A stretch of 64,000 nucleotides of DNA, from assembly GCA_003342895.1 (NCBI GenBank), contig PTFA01000081.1, positions 3,428,434 through 3,492,433 on the forward strand. The letters are read 5' to 3'. The notes under the pieces are model-generated. The model was not told the origin of the DNA. It saw only the letters and a program-made list of their open reading frames with translations, and searched no databases. This document shows, in pieces, positions 25,081-36,929 of the stretch (its first letter is position 1; every line of letters begins with the position of its first letter). This DNA is from Casuarius casuarius (lineage: Eukaryota > Chordata > Aves > Casuariiformes > Casuariidae). The position numbers were made by a program, and so were the translations under genes.

Positions 25081-27369
25081 CAGCTTATACTTATGAGAGA
25101 ACTTCACTTTCAGGCATGCTCAGACAGTCATGTTTTAAATAACACTGTGCAGCCTGTACCAGGTGCACAGTGGGTTCATTATCTATGTATAAAGAGGTAT
25201 GACTTACACGAAATAAAATCAAGTACAGAGATTCAAGCACAATGTCATCCAGCAATACCAAACCCTTTGGGAACAAGCTACCAAGTAAAAGCAGAGCGTA
25301 ACAATCACCTGTCTTGGTGCTGCATCATGTCGGGAAAAGAGAGGATCGTATTTCCAGTATTATGCCCTTTCCTGTCACTGATGTCAGTACTGACAGGTGA
25401 AAATCAAAATAATAATGTATATTCTAATAACATTTTTCACTCCTAAGGCATCTTCATGGAATGATCTCGGCTTTCAAAGAGCACTGATGCTTTCAGTCCC
25501 AAACCACTCCCATGAAGGCAGGGAAATAATTGCATCCCCATTCTGTCCTAATTCTGTTCATTCAAGGGGAGTTTTGACATTGACTGAAACACAGAGATGA
25601 GGCAGAGGGGAGTTCAAAGGAGAATTTTAAACGGGGCCGTTCGAGCTGGGTTGGGGAATATAAGCATTAACACTGGATGCTCCAGCATCTGAACAGAGGC
25701 AGCGCTGATGACTGCAGCTCCTGCTGTTGGAGTTCTGCATCCAGGCACACACACAGGTCACCTCATTTCAGCACAGAGCACTTAGCGGGGCTTGCAGCTG
25801 CCAGTCCTTCAGCCCTACTAACACCAAATGCAAGAGTGCCCCTTCGGATCCGGTGCACACAAGCACTGAAAGAGAAGTCAAGCAGGCTGCATGCAGTTCA
25901 TTTAAGTGGGTGACCACTGTTTAATGGGAAGAATGCACTCTGATCCAGAAAAGCAGCAAGCTATCAGAAGTGCCACTCTCCATCAACGGCAAAACAAGGT
26001 CCCATCATGTGCTAGTTATTGCAATTGCTCTGGCTACTTGTAAGGAAAATACTGCAGGAGAAGAACGAGCCCCAGCTAAGTATAAATTACCTTATACTTT
26101 AGACATGTCTATGCTGCCAAAGAAAACTCAAGACAGAAATCGCTTGATTCACGTAAAGACAGTGGAGCACCAAGGGAGGTGCTACTGCCAATCTCAGCTC
26201 TGCATTTTCACCTGGGCACTGCAGCTGAGTATGTGGGAAATTAGTTCAGAGTCCCAGTGATGAAACCTTCAGGAGAAACTGCTTTCTTAAAGGTGGAAGC
26301 CCAGGGAGGCCAAGGCAGTGGGATGTGGACATAAGGGTAAAAACAGATCAGTCAATCACCTCGTTCCCTCTGCTAAGGGGTAGGCTGCTTTGCTAGTCTG
26401 AGTCAAGAGTAAAAGCTGTCTTGGCTAATGGAGAAACAGAAGATAGAGACTAACTGTCAAAGATGGATTTGAGCAAAGTGGCACTGTCTTGTTTGAAAAA
26501 TTCCAACTTCCAATACAATTTGAACTTACAGATAATATTCCCTTACGACACCATGGTAGAGGAGTAAGAAGCTAATGTGTTTATCTTCTAGGTCAAAGAA
26601 AGGGCATATCTGTAGAGGATCAAATGAATGTAACTAAAATGATTAGTTGCAAAGATTCCAAGAACTACTTATCATTTTCTCTACAGACTTATGTTGGCAT
26701 TTGCATTGTCTTGTTTTCTGCAGCTTGTAAGGTCAGATACATATATGTCTCCCTCGTAAGATTCAGGTCCAGTTCCAAAGCTATGATAGTAGCGAAAACA
26801 GCCTGTGGATAGAAGCTCTTCTTCCATGAGCTAGGGAACGGGGAGCTGGAACAGGCCCGTGTCCCAAAGGAAGGAGCCACAGGGTAAGCAAAACCCTTTC
26901 TAAGCAAGTCAGAGAGCAGCATAATGTAGAAATCTAGAAGAGTTAATGCCTTCACTTCTCAGCGCTACAGAGAAGGCCCACAGATCCCAGGGGATCAGCA
27001 GCAAGCTTTCCTCCTATGAGTATTGCCTATCCACATAGGTGACCCCTCCACAATACAAGTAGCCCAGTGGCAGACAGCAGGCTACACAGACAAGTAAAGA
27101 AAATACCAGATTTGCAAGGATATGTAATGAAATGATTTGATTTACACCTGAAAATACATCTAAACACAAATGTGGTTTTAAACCCTATTTAAAAATATGC
27201 TTCCTGATTTCTTTATGCTAACTTGCCACTTATTAACAGAACATGTATGGGTATAAAACTATATTTAGTACAACAGAGCAAGTGTTCAAACCAGACAACA
27301 GAACTTAATGATAAATTTACATTTGCTAGGGTGAAAATCTAGATGCAAAATAAGCCTGACATTTTTGCT
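25081..27369. other. Unique non-coding DNA
   Basis: No gene recognised. A GC-richer patch at 25620-25900 contains a GGGGAATATAAGC word that resembles a TATA box, but there is no supporting start site or reading frame. Confidence 0.4.
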
Positions 27370-27970
27370 ATTCACATTTGAGGATTAATTTTATTAAACA
27401 GTTTTGCAGTTTTCTGGTTCAGTGACTGCATATTTTCTGATAACTCCCCGAAAAGGAAAATATATTATGTCTACTAACTTCTGCCAATACATTGCTTTAT
27501 TCAAGCAGCACTTGACCTGCAATACACTTATTTTATTACAGTTCAGTTTTTTCACTCTGTTTGGTTTGATCTCTTCTGCATTTGCTTGACCTAGTGAAAT
27601 ATTCAGTTCACATGTACAATACTGCACATAATGTAGTTATTGTGTCAAAAATTAATATCTGCAAGAGACCCCAAAAAAATAAATAAAGGAGGGGAAGTCA
27701 CTATTAAAAAGGTTGAAGGGTCAATCTTCTGAAGTGCTGCTATCAGTTTGAACAGATAAATAAACTCAGGACCTTTTCTAGGTTGCTTTTATGCAAAGTG
27801 TCAGCTTCCATAGATTGTTGGCCTCTATGCCCCAGACTAAACATGTTACATTTGCATTATCATAAAGCATTATGTAAAATAAAGTGAGATTAACTTTCAA
27901 TTATTTGGGTCAAAATCTATTCCAAATTGAAACTCATTCTCCTGCAGTGAATCAGGTCAAAGAATGAAAG
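27370..27970. promoter_or_regulatory. Candidate enhancer-like blocks (two)
   Basis: 27370-27600 and 27840-27970 are AT-rich unique sequences with GATTAATTTTATTAAAC, TTTGCATTATCATAAAGC and CAATTATTTGGG words. Between them lies ordinary sequence with a short A-rich run at about 27670. Called on texture only. Confidence 0.2.
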
Positions 27971-30539
27971 CCCTCAAAAGCAAGATTTAAGACCTTGCTC
28001 TGACCCACTGACAGTGTTTTCACAATTTGTGGCCAACACCTATGGCTTACACTCGGTTCAGCCCATATTAGGCTGACTGTCATCTTAATGCAGGCACAAC
28101 CTCTTGCTCTGAGATAATTTCACACATCCTTCCCATTTTTAACAAAAAGCAGCTCCTTACCAATGGCAGGAATTGGAAGGCATCTGATTTCTTCACCTGA
28201 TAAATGCTAAATGCAATTGCTAATGCTGTAGCAGCCACTGTATAAAAAAACGAAACAACCAAAGAAACCTTTCTCTGTCTCTTCTCCCCTAACCTTGCTG
28301 CAATGAGTCATTCCTTTAAGAGTGATCTACAGCTGTATTTTTCTGCCAACAGACTCAGCCAGGAGTTCACGAGCTGTTATTTACTGGATGGTCACTGGAG
28401 ATTCAGAAGTGAAGTAAGCTTGGCTCTGATTTTGTATGTTGAGCACATGGATAGATTTACATGCAACAAAACAATATACTTACCAGCCAGTGAGAATGAC
28501 TTTCAACACAGAATAACAAATCTGATGTAAAAATATACATACATTGGGCATACAGCAAACACGCATGATCCCAGTCATTTTAACCGGCATGGGAAACCAG
28601 CAGTGTCTGAGCCATCGTCCCCGCACCAAGCTCTCCTCCCGGAGATAGAGGAGTGACAATAAGCTGGCAGCAGTACGCCAGAGTTATCTATTAAAGCAGC
28701 CATCAGAAGGGGAACGTGCTTTGTTCTTGGAACTGCATTATCCGACCAGCCTGGGACCAAATCCTGCCCAGCAGCTCTCAGGAAATGCAGTGGAAGCTGT
28801 GCAAAGCCATTTCACAGAAGAATTCACCCACTGGAAGCCATGTCCCTTTGCCCTCGCTGCAGAGACATTAACTGCAACTCAGCACACAGCTAATAATAAA
28901 GCGGGAAAACGGGTTGTATTTTTTTTCTGGCAGATCCTTAGCTGAACCCAAGTATCCTCAGACAAGCGGTACAGCTTTTCTGGAGTGCCAGCTACCACAG
29001 ACTGGGAAGTGAGAAGAGGAAGCAGACATGTTAATGTGCGTGGCTTTTCAGTCCTTCAGGGGACGGAGGAGAAAAGCTGTGACACATTCTGTCCTTCGGT
29101 TTGAATTTAGCTTGTGATCCTGGAATAAGTGCAATACACTTAGCAATGCCGTTTGAATTACTGGTGGACAGTAATCCACACTAGTGAACTCTGCCGAGGA
29201 GAAAGGCAGGAGCACGTCTCTGAGCTAGCAGGAAGACAGAAGAGCCTTTAATTCCTGCAGAAGGGACTCTTCTCAAGTCAGGAAGAGGTCAATCATGGGA
29301 CAGAGCACAAAGAGCTTGTATTCACATAGCTGTAACTCTCAGGGGCACTAGGTGCCTTAACCTTCACAAGTGCATTTCCCAGCTAGTCAAAAGTCACATG
29401 GTAAACACACAATTTAAAGAAGTAACACTTAAAAGAGTCCAATATTTGTGTAAAGAGCTTGATTCTGCCAGTGCGGCTGCATCACCCTCCTGTCCTCCAA
29501 GTGGCATTCCATATACAAAGCCCCAAGAAACACATCTTGAACTGAAGAATTAATAAGATTGCTGGCATTTTTAAATGTCAGTCAGTTTTTACATAAGCTC
29601 TCTGCCTGTGGAGAAATGGGAGAGCCGCAATCCGTAATTGTCCAGCAGGAGTGTCTCTTTTTAATGAAAATGTTGAGGATTCGTTTAGAGGATCCTCGGG
29701 AATGGACATCTCTTGCACCGCTGTCGTCTGGGGAGTTGCCCCCAGAGCTACTCTACAGCATCAGCGGGGATGTCAGCTGAGACAGATGATAAGATTAAAT
29801 GCTACCCGCCTCCAAGGGTAGACATCAGCACCCCCACCCCCCTTGGAGACTCAGCAAGGATCTCCAGGGCTGAGGAAACAAGGAGGTCAGTGACTTCTCC
29901 CTGACAAATATCTGCCGGGCAGACAGCACTACACGCAGCCACTGCTGCCCCTTGTTCCAGCGCTGTTCGCTGGCAGCGCAGGTGCCGAGAGGATGAGGGC
30001 AGTGCAGAGAGATTTGGCCAAAGCAAATGTGCTTCTACAGCTTTCTCAAATGTTGTGGGAACAGCAGAGAGAAAAGGCAAGACTAAATTTGCCTGCCGTT
30101 AAGTTTCAGTTTGAAACTCACGTACACAGATCCTTGGACGTGATGCAGCCAAAATCAAGCCTCTACAAACCCAACTATTTTAGAAAATTTCAGTCATATT
30201 TTAAAACATATTATGTGATAATTGCAGATTCTTACTATTCGTTTTCTTGCAGAATCCTTGTTAAAGCGGCACCACCAGCAAAGGTCTCCAAGCAGCCTGC
30301 CAGGTACTGCTGACTCCTGCAGGGAGACATATTAAGAAAATAATCTAACCTTTTAATTCCTCCTGTTTTCATTTTTCAAAAACCCAGCAAGGAGAGAAAG
30401 CAGACAAACAGCAAGAAACAGCGAGTATCGTTCCATTGTGTGTCCAGGCTCATGGCAAATATGGACACAGATTAATGAATCCAAAAATGTCTGCAACAGA
30501 GTCAGGACATGTAGAAGTAAATATGCATTCAAAGTCAGC
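27971..30539. other. Unique non-coding DNA, GC rising toward 30 kb
   Basis: No gene recognised. 28590-28860 and 29690-30010 are GC-richer. A short inverted repeat (9-bp arms 29810-29818 and 29840-29848, with a C-rich loop) lies in the second patch. Open frames here overlap on both strands and have no family signature. Confidence 0.4.
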
Positions 30540-30860
30540 TCCGACTCTGCTGCTAATCCTGCAGCCACGGGGGGTCCCCACCTGAGTAGGGATATGCTGA
30601 TCTTGATTGCGCGCCTGACCTTTCCTGCCTGTGCTCCGGTGCCCCATGGTGAGCAGAACAGGCTGCTTCTGCGCTGCGTGAAAGCTGCAGGGTTAACCCT
30701 GGCGGCAATCAACACATGTCAGCCGTGGCCTGGCCGGGATGGAGTACATCACGTACCGCTGGTTATCAGGAAACCCTCTCCGCTTCCTAATTTACATATG
30801 CACAAATTAATGATCCTTATAAATTTATTCTGACAAATGTGCAAGCCCTTGGATTACATG
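30540..30860. promoter_or_regulatory. Candidate regulatory block, CpG-rich then AT-rich
   Basis: About 12 CpGs lie in 30540-30765 by eye, including GCGCGCC-type and CACGTACCGC words. An AT-rich segment follows with TTACATATGCACAAATTAATG and TTATAAATTTATTC. The abrupt shift from CpG-bearing to TAAT-bearing unique sequence is unusual in this window. It may be a promoter-proximal or enhancer element; no transcript evidence is visible. Confidence 0.3.
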
Positions 30861-31039
30861 AGAACTTCGGCTTTCACACTCATTTGAGGCTTAAATCCCT
30901 CCAAATGAGCATGGTGAAACAGGTTGGCTGGATGCATAAAAGCAGCCACAGCCTTCGTCCCCAGGCACTCAGGGAAGCCAGGGCAGGGGTGGAGTTCAAA
31001 TGGTTTCCCTTTGAGTCCTTCTCACACAAGTTGCTTGTT

Positions 31040-31370
31040 TGTCTTTAACTAACCCAAACTAGTCATTTGGCTGTAAAAGTTGGGCCAATAAAATTCCTAC
31101 AGAAACACAACTAGGTGAAGTCTGCCCTGAGGACAGTTGTGCTTAGCTGAGCCATGATAAATACGCAGCGCTTCGTCTCCGTTGGGATTTTGCACGAAGA
31201 AAGCTGCGTCTGTCTCTGTGTGGCGAAAATGAAGATTTTTCTTCTCCTTTGGCAGAAAGGATAAAAAATAAGTGTCTGTGTCTTGTTTAATGAAACTACA
31301 ATTTGTACTTTATTCCTGTACACGTGTATAGGAAAAGGTTGTGCAAGGCTGCTACAACCGTGTAATGTTA
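31040..31370. promoter_or_regulatory. Candidate conserved non-coding block
   Basis: Unique sequence with several retained CpGs (ATACGCAGCGCTTCGTCTCC, GCACGAAG, GTGGCGAAAATG) next to TAAT/CAAT words (CCAATAAAATTCC) and ACACGTGTA near 31321. CpG retention in otherwise AT-rich DNA suggests constraint or low methylation. Inference only. Confidence 0.28.
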
Positions 31371-31739
31371 GAGTTAGCCTTTCCCTATTCTTTATCATTT
31401 GAGCTTTTTCAATATCCTCAGTAGCATCTCCCTGCCTGACAGCCTGCTACAGCAGCTGGGGGAAAAGGGAAAATATAAGCACAAAAAGCCCCAAAATGGG
31501 CAGGACAGAGACAGGCCAAGACAACAATATTTTGCAGAAAATACAAAACATTTCTGGGTTTGAATTTAGCAATAGGCTGTCCCCACTTACAGCTGTCCCC
31601 GGATTGCATCAATGATTGCTAATAGACCTCTGAGAAGAGTAAAAAATTACGTTGATTAGTTTCCAGCAGTGCCATTTGCCTTTGCAAAAGAGCCTGGAGT
31701 AAAATGAGTGTGAGAGCTCGTCCATGCTGTGTGAAGGGA

Positions 31740-32110
31740 AGAATTCAAATTCCACGGCGCGCCGGGGAGCCCCATACAGAAGCAGTACCTGTGGCAAAGG
31801 CGCCGGCTGAGTGCATGTGCCCTGAGCAGCCTGCTTCCTCCGTGCAATTTTTTACCTATATTTATTGTCCATTTTGACCTGGGAGGTTATTTTAATGGTG
31901 TTCACCTCCTATTAAGTGATGGCAAAAGCTGCTGGCTACCAGCAGTCAAATGCATAATGCGAAAAAACCTTAACGACAGTGAAATGCTAAATGCAAATAA
32001 ACCCGCTTTTCACGCAATCTTGCCTGAAAGAGACAAATTGATATTAATTCTCCCTAAAATACAAGGAAAATTGCTAAAAGACATTTCCCATGTTTGTCCT
32101 GGATGTATTT
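31740..32110. promoter_or_regulatory. Candidate conserved non-coding block with octamer site
   Basis: Begins with a CpG cluster that includes GGCGCGCC (31756-31763), then AT-rich sequence with TATTTATTGTCC, CCTATTAAGTGATGG, a perfect octamer ATGCAAAT (31991-31998) and GATATTAATTC. The octamer is the canonical POU-factor site. This is among the most enhancer-like stretches of the window, but the call rests on motifs and texture. Confidence 0.3.
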
Positions 32111-32160
32111 TCACTTCAGTCATATTTTCGCCAGCAGAACTGGAATGGAAACTCTGCCAA

Positions 32161-32199
32161 GGGACAGCAGGGAAGGGGACAGCGGGGAAGGGGACAGCG
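32161..32199. repeat. 15-bp tandem repeat, about 2.6 copies
   Basis: The unit GGGACAGC(A/G)GGGAAG occurs at 32161-32175 and 32176-32190, with a partial third copy after it. The copies differ by one base. It is a short purine-rich minisatellite, and the 15-bp period keeps any overlapping frame open. Confidence 0.85.
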
Positions 32200-32940
32200 A
32201 CTGCTCCACAGAGACAAGGCTCTCCGACACTTCTGCAGGAAGGAAAGGACCTGACCCCACAACTTGGGAGCGGAGGAGGGCTTGCAGGATACAGGATAAC
32301 AAGGATACACTCATTAATGTCTGGGAAGCACCCAGCTATCACGGTGATTAACAGTACTGAAATGCTTAGGTAGGCAGGTGGGTATTAAACACTAACAGAA
32401 TTTAGAACAATCTCACTGAAAAATGACCTTTTTTACCTCTGTTGCTTTCGTTTCAGCCTGCTGCTGTGTAGTGCCTGCCTGAGCCACTAATTCAGCAAAA
32501 ACCCAAACCAAGCCTTACTGTTTCGAATGTCAGAAACTGGAAAAACATAAACCTTTTTCGAACCTTGCAGAAATGCTCTATCCACTGTGTATAAGCGACG
32601 TGAAAGGCTACTTTTTTGCTTTGCTGTTCATCTTTAAGAAAAGAGTTGCTAAAAAGGATGCATTCACTGTATCAAACCAAAAGCACAGAAGGCACAGCAG
32701 CTGCCATAAGTGTGAAATATTGGAAATATTAAAGCCTGCTATGCAAACACTGCCGGCGACTGCAGCCACTCATGTTCAACCCCAGTTGTTCCACAGATGC
32801 TGGGAAGAACCTTTGCAATCATGAGCAACTCAAATTGTACAACAGGAGCAATCACATCCCTATCACACAGCTCTCACCCACGGGGATACGTTAATTCAGC
32901 CAATCTCAGTCATATGTAATTTAATGATAAAACATTTCTC
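32200..32940. other. Unique non-coding DNA
   Basis: No gene recognised. 32340-32480 and 32570-32760 are unique AT-rich stretches (GTGATTAACAG, GTATAAGCGACGTG) that could extend the neighbouring candidate regulatory blocks. Confidence 0.35.
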
Positions 32941-33400
32941 AGCCCCTCCTTGGAGCGCAGCGAGACGCTGGCAGTACCGCTGGATCAGCTGAGAGACCAC
33001 ACACACAACGTTAGCAATGCCACCATATCCCTGCTTCCCACCCAAGAGTACGTGCTTGCCAGTCGTCCTTCCCATGGCGTGGGCTCCGCTGGCCTCCTCT
33101 CCCGGCTCGAGAGGACCAGCCTGGCACACACCAGGGAGGCGGCATTCACAGGCCGCGGCGGGGAACCGGCTCTCTCCGTCCCAATGCTGGCACAGCTTTC
33201 CGTCCTTCTCTTCTCCTGTCCTTTAGAAATGTGAAGGTGGACAGAAAACACGCACTCGGCATCCTGCTCTAGCTCCCTTCTCCTTTAGCTGCTACGTCAC
33301 CTTTCTTTTGCACTCAGCGAGGCCGCTGCTGACGGTCAGCTGNGCTGCACTGCGAGCACAGACTGCGTGGAACAGGGAATCGAGCACAGGCGATGCTACT
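32941..33400. promoter_or_regulatory. CpG-island-like patch
   Basis: By eye I count about 28 CpG dinucleotides in 460 bases, against roughly 35 expected from base composition. That is a ratio near 0.8 at over 50% GC, which meets the usual CpG-island criteria. The densest part is 32941-33180. Flanks are AT-rich and CpG-poor. In vertebrates such patches usually mark promoters or developmental regulatory DNA. No start codon in good context, splice pair or TATA box ties it to a gene here, so it could be an orphan island or a lncRNA promoter. Confidence 0.45.
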
Positions 33401-33580
33401 TCTACAAATAAATAAGGCTGTCTTGTGGAAGGGCTCATGCAAAGTTGAAAACNGAAAGAACAAATCTCTCAGGACTAGCAGCTCCGGATTAAGAAGAGGT
33501 CTGACTAGCTAACAAGCTGTTTCCTCTTTGTCTTGCTATGTGCATGGTTGTGCATCTATATCTTAATCCTGTGCATTTAA

Positions 33581-33632
33581 TATTTGGCACTAGCAAGTAC
33601 ATTTTATATTTGGCACTAGCAAGTACATTTTT
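33581..33632. repeat. 26-bp tandem duplication, two copies
   Basis: The copies at 33581-33606 and 33607-33632 begin TATTTGGCACTAGCAAGTAC and differ at one base of 26. Near identity implies a recent event. No function is suggested. Confidence 0.9.
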
Positions 33633-35284
33633 ATAATAAGCCCCTCCTAAGAATTGTTGCCTTCACACATACACACAAAAAGAAGCCAAATATTGGTGTA
33701 TTTTCCATCTTACTGTCCCTACTTAACAAGGCAGATTTGACAGGCAGGCCGACAATAAAAGCAATGCAGGATCTCTTCTTCATGCCTGCCTACACACCAC
33801 TCACTTCCAGGCTCTGGAAAAAAACGTTTGCTGCCTGCTGTGCTGGTCTGCCTCCTTCCTCAGAGTAACTGCCCTGGAGACAGCTGATGCATCTGCTTTG
33901 CTCTTACCTCGTCCTTCACCTAAATGGCATGTGGTTTTAGGTGTATTTCTGAGTTATCTCAGGAAAAGCCGCACACACACATATATTTATATGCTATTGT
34001 TGACTTGAATCTTCCTTAACTTTTCAGGGTAAGTGAGTACTTTGAGTCTGATTTTCAAAGGTAACACTCTTCAAACACACACATTTGCATTCACAAACAG
34101 TTAAGCACAAAATAGTAGTATTCATGTTTACAGTCACTTGACCAGACACTAATGCTGTGGCAGGGAATTGGGTTCAGTCACTATTTCACTATGTATGGCA
34201 AATCTCACAAAGCAGTAGTACACACGGAGTCGACTAAAATAAAATAGAGTCTGGGTATGCATCACACAACGCTAGCAATCTAAACTGCATAGTCAGGAGC
34301 AAGAGCTTTCAGAAATTTTTAAGGAAAAATTACAAGTAAATTCTCAGGGAGATTTAGGGCTCAAGGTTCCCTGTTTCTAGAGAGAGCAAAAGAAAAGCCA
34401 TCCATCACAACTGGCCAGGACCATGTAGGGATGCAGGGATCAAAATGACAGGGCAGCACGCAGAGAAAGGAGAGCGGAGAGACCTCTGAGAGGAAAGAGT
34501 GGAACGGGGGCTCTGCATATTGACTGAAGCTGCTATTCCAATTATTTTTGCCTAAATGTTCACTCAACAAATTAGCAGCCAANGAAATCTCCATTCGAGA
34601 ATAAAACCAGTGGGTTTTCACATCTGTCTGCCTGAATCCAAGCACCCAGGCCATAATTTTGAACGTAAATGTGACTGGCCTCCCTTTAGGATTTGAGAAG
34701 TGCTGGGAAAGAAAGATAGCCAGTGTGTCAGGAGGCCAAACCCATAAAGCTCACAGAGTGAAACAGATACGAGCCTTAGANAACCTGTGCTGGAGTACTG
34801 TCACTGAAGCCATTTCGGGTAAGGTCTGAGTTAGTTACTTTTAGAGGAAGAAGTATGTCTGTTTACGGGGAAGGTCTCTGCTGCTGGGGGAACTGCCACC
34901 AGCAGCTGGGTGCTTGCAGCAGAGCTGGCTCTTACATGCAGCATTCAAAATAACCTCCCTTACAACACGCATAGTCACGGACAGAACTGACAACAGGACA
35001 CCCTTGCATACTACCTGTGGTCTACTATTGACCTTCTTTATGGCCTTATTCTACTAGTTAAAACTTTGGGCAGGGGAGAGGTTAATAATCTCTGAGATAA
35101 GTTCTCTAAAATTTCTGGGTATCCGGATGTATTCACCCCATCCTCAATATCAGGTTGTATCATGCATTAACAATTCTACTTGTGAACATGAGATCAGTCT
35201 CAGAGGTCCAGAAATCTGGACAGTGGTGCTTCAGTTCCAGTCCCTGAAAAATCAAGGCCTGAAGAAAGAGGTGTTTTCTGCAAA
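33633..35284. other. Unique non-coding DNA with short CA runs
   Basis: No gene recognised. Short CA-rich runs occur at about 33664-33678 and 33971-33980, the second followed by a TA-rich stretch. Unique sequence otherwise, with Ns at 34583 and 34781. Confidence 0.4.
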
Positions 35285-35385
35285 TGCTGGTCTTTGCCAC
35301 TCTGGTTCAGTTTTCCCATCTGCAGAATATGAATAATACTTATTTCACAGAGACATCTGATGCATGAAGATAAACACTGTAGTTA
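35285..35385 (+). mobile_element. MIR SINE fragment, 3' half
   Basis: The series TTTGCCACTCTGGTTCAG, TTTTCCCATCTGCAGAATATG, AATAATACTTATTTCACAG and GATGCATGAAGATAAACAC follows the MIR consensus order (ctcagtttcc, catctgtaaaatg, aataatacctacctcacag, gaggattaaatgag). This is one of the clearest ancient SINE matches in the window. It may extend upstream to about 35200. Confidence 0.7.
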
Positions 35386-36270
35386 CCTCTTGTACTAGGC
35401 CACTCCAGGGGTGAAATGTGTCTGGGTATAAACACTACTTTTTGGAAACATTCATTAGCAATGTTTAATCTAAGGAAATCTCCGTGGCCATATGGGCTCC
35501 AATAGTCTTATTAATCNGCTTCATGAGTGCCAAAGTCACATTTATTAGACTTAGTATTTGTTTTTTGAAGCAGCAGGGGCTTTCCCTTTCCAGTCTGAGA
35601 TCCTGCTTGTAGGATTCTCTTTGTCACCTCCCATGTATCTGCACCTCTTGCTGTGGACCTTCCCACCACACTGACTATAAACTGACACCTAATTTCATTC
35701 ATCTCTCCATTTCTAATATATATTGTCAAACATGTTTTCCCCTACAGCAAGGCTTAGTCATAAAATCATCTGGAACTTCTTACAGTGCTGTTGCATTTGC
35801 ATGCTAATCAGCAAAGTCTTCATCTTGGAGCCCAGAAGAACGATGAAGCTGCAGGCTTAAAGAAACCTTCACTTGCAAGATTAGCAATTCCTCATTATGC
35901 TCAAAGAGTCTCTCTCTGAGTTTCATCTAATCTATCAGGATTCAAATCTGGCCTTTAACCTCATTCACCACTGTCCCCCAGTCCTGGCCAGTGTCACAGT
36001 TTGACCTCCCCAGGTCAGTGCCATGGATTTTCTGCCTCTGGATGTTCCTTTCTATTCCCCTGTGCTAATACTGGTAGCTACAAGGAGAAGATTGAATTTC
36101 TGAACTCATGGATGAAGCACTGAAAAGAAATGATCATTTTAACAACTACTGCTCACTGATGTTAAAGTGATGGTATAATTTCATCATCACTCAGGCCTCT
36201 TTTAGACCTTGGCCCATACTAAGCTAAATGAAAAACACTTTGATCAGTTCTAACTAGATGATAAATATAT
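35386..36270. other. Unique non-coding DNA
   Basis: No gene or repeat recognised. Contains one ambiguous base at 35518. Confidence 0.4.
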
Positions 36271-36286
36271 ATCCACACGTGTGGAT
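36271..36286. repeat. Perfect 16-bp palindrome centred on an E-box
   Basis: ATCCACACGTGTGGAT is its own reverse complement and is centred on the class-B E-box CACGTG. Such sites bind bHLH-zip or bHLH-PAS-type dimers. The flanks are AT-rich and unique. A long perfect palindrome around a known dimer site is suggestive but may be chance. Confidence 0.8.
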
Positions 36287-36929
36287 GCAAAGTCCATTTA
36301 TTTTCATGAGATTAATAAACACTTTGTTGAAATGTTATCAAATTTAAACTTTTTGCTTCTGCTAATACAAATAACTCAAAATCTTTAAAGGGAAAGGGAG
36401 AATTTCCACATTCCTAATATAAACCTTGCCAGATTTCNACTCAGTAGCAAATATTTGTGTCTGGCTTTTTATGAATTTTTGTTGTTAGTTACATTCAGCC
36501 ACCACTTAACAACACTTCTAAAATATATTTGAAACAGAAATTTCTGGCACTGTATTTCACAGCTGCTGAGTTCAAGTTACAAGAACAGAGATCTGAATTT
36601 TCCAAAGATCGGAAGTTTCCACCCCCCGAATCAGAGCTCAAGCTCATCTGCAGCAGAATCTCATGTAAAGAAAACTGGTCCCTGCTGGGCCATAGAGTAA
36701 AGAGAAGCTGGCAGGGTGCAACTTCTGCTGCTCTGGGCTCCTTTCAGGTGGCAGAACATGCACAGGGAGCTGCGAACTGCCCTGTTGGCTGTCCTGAATG
36801 TGACAGCTAGAAGCAATGTGGGTTACCCAGTCCAACACCATCTTCATTCCCAGGCGCACAGCCTAATAACATGCCAGAAGGTTTTTTGTGCATCTTTGTT
36901 TCATTAATAGAATGGGAATTTAGGTAAGG
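36287..36929. other. Unique non-coding DNA
   Basis: No gene recognised. An open frame at 36529-36810 has no family signature. Confidence 0.4.

Noticed and set aside
25655..25670. TATA-box promoter at GGGGAATATAAGC
   Set aside because: A single short word without an initiator, CpG context or downstream reading frame.
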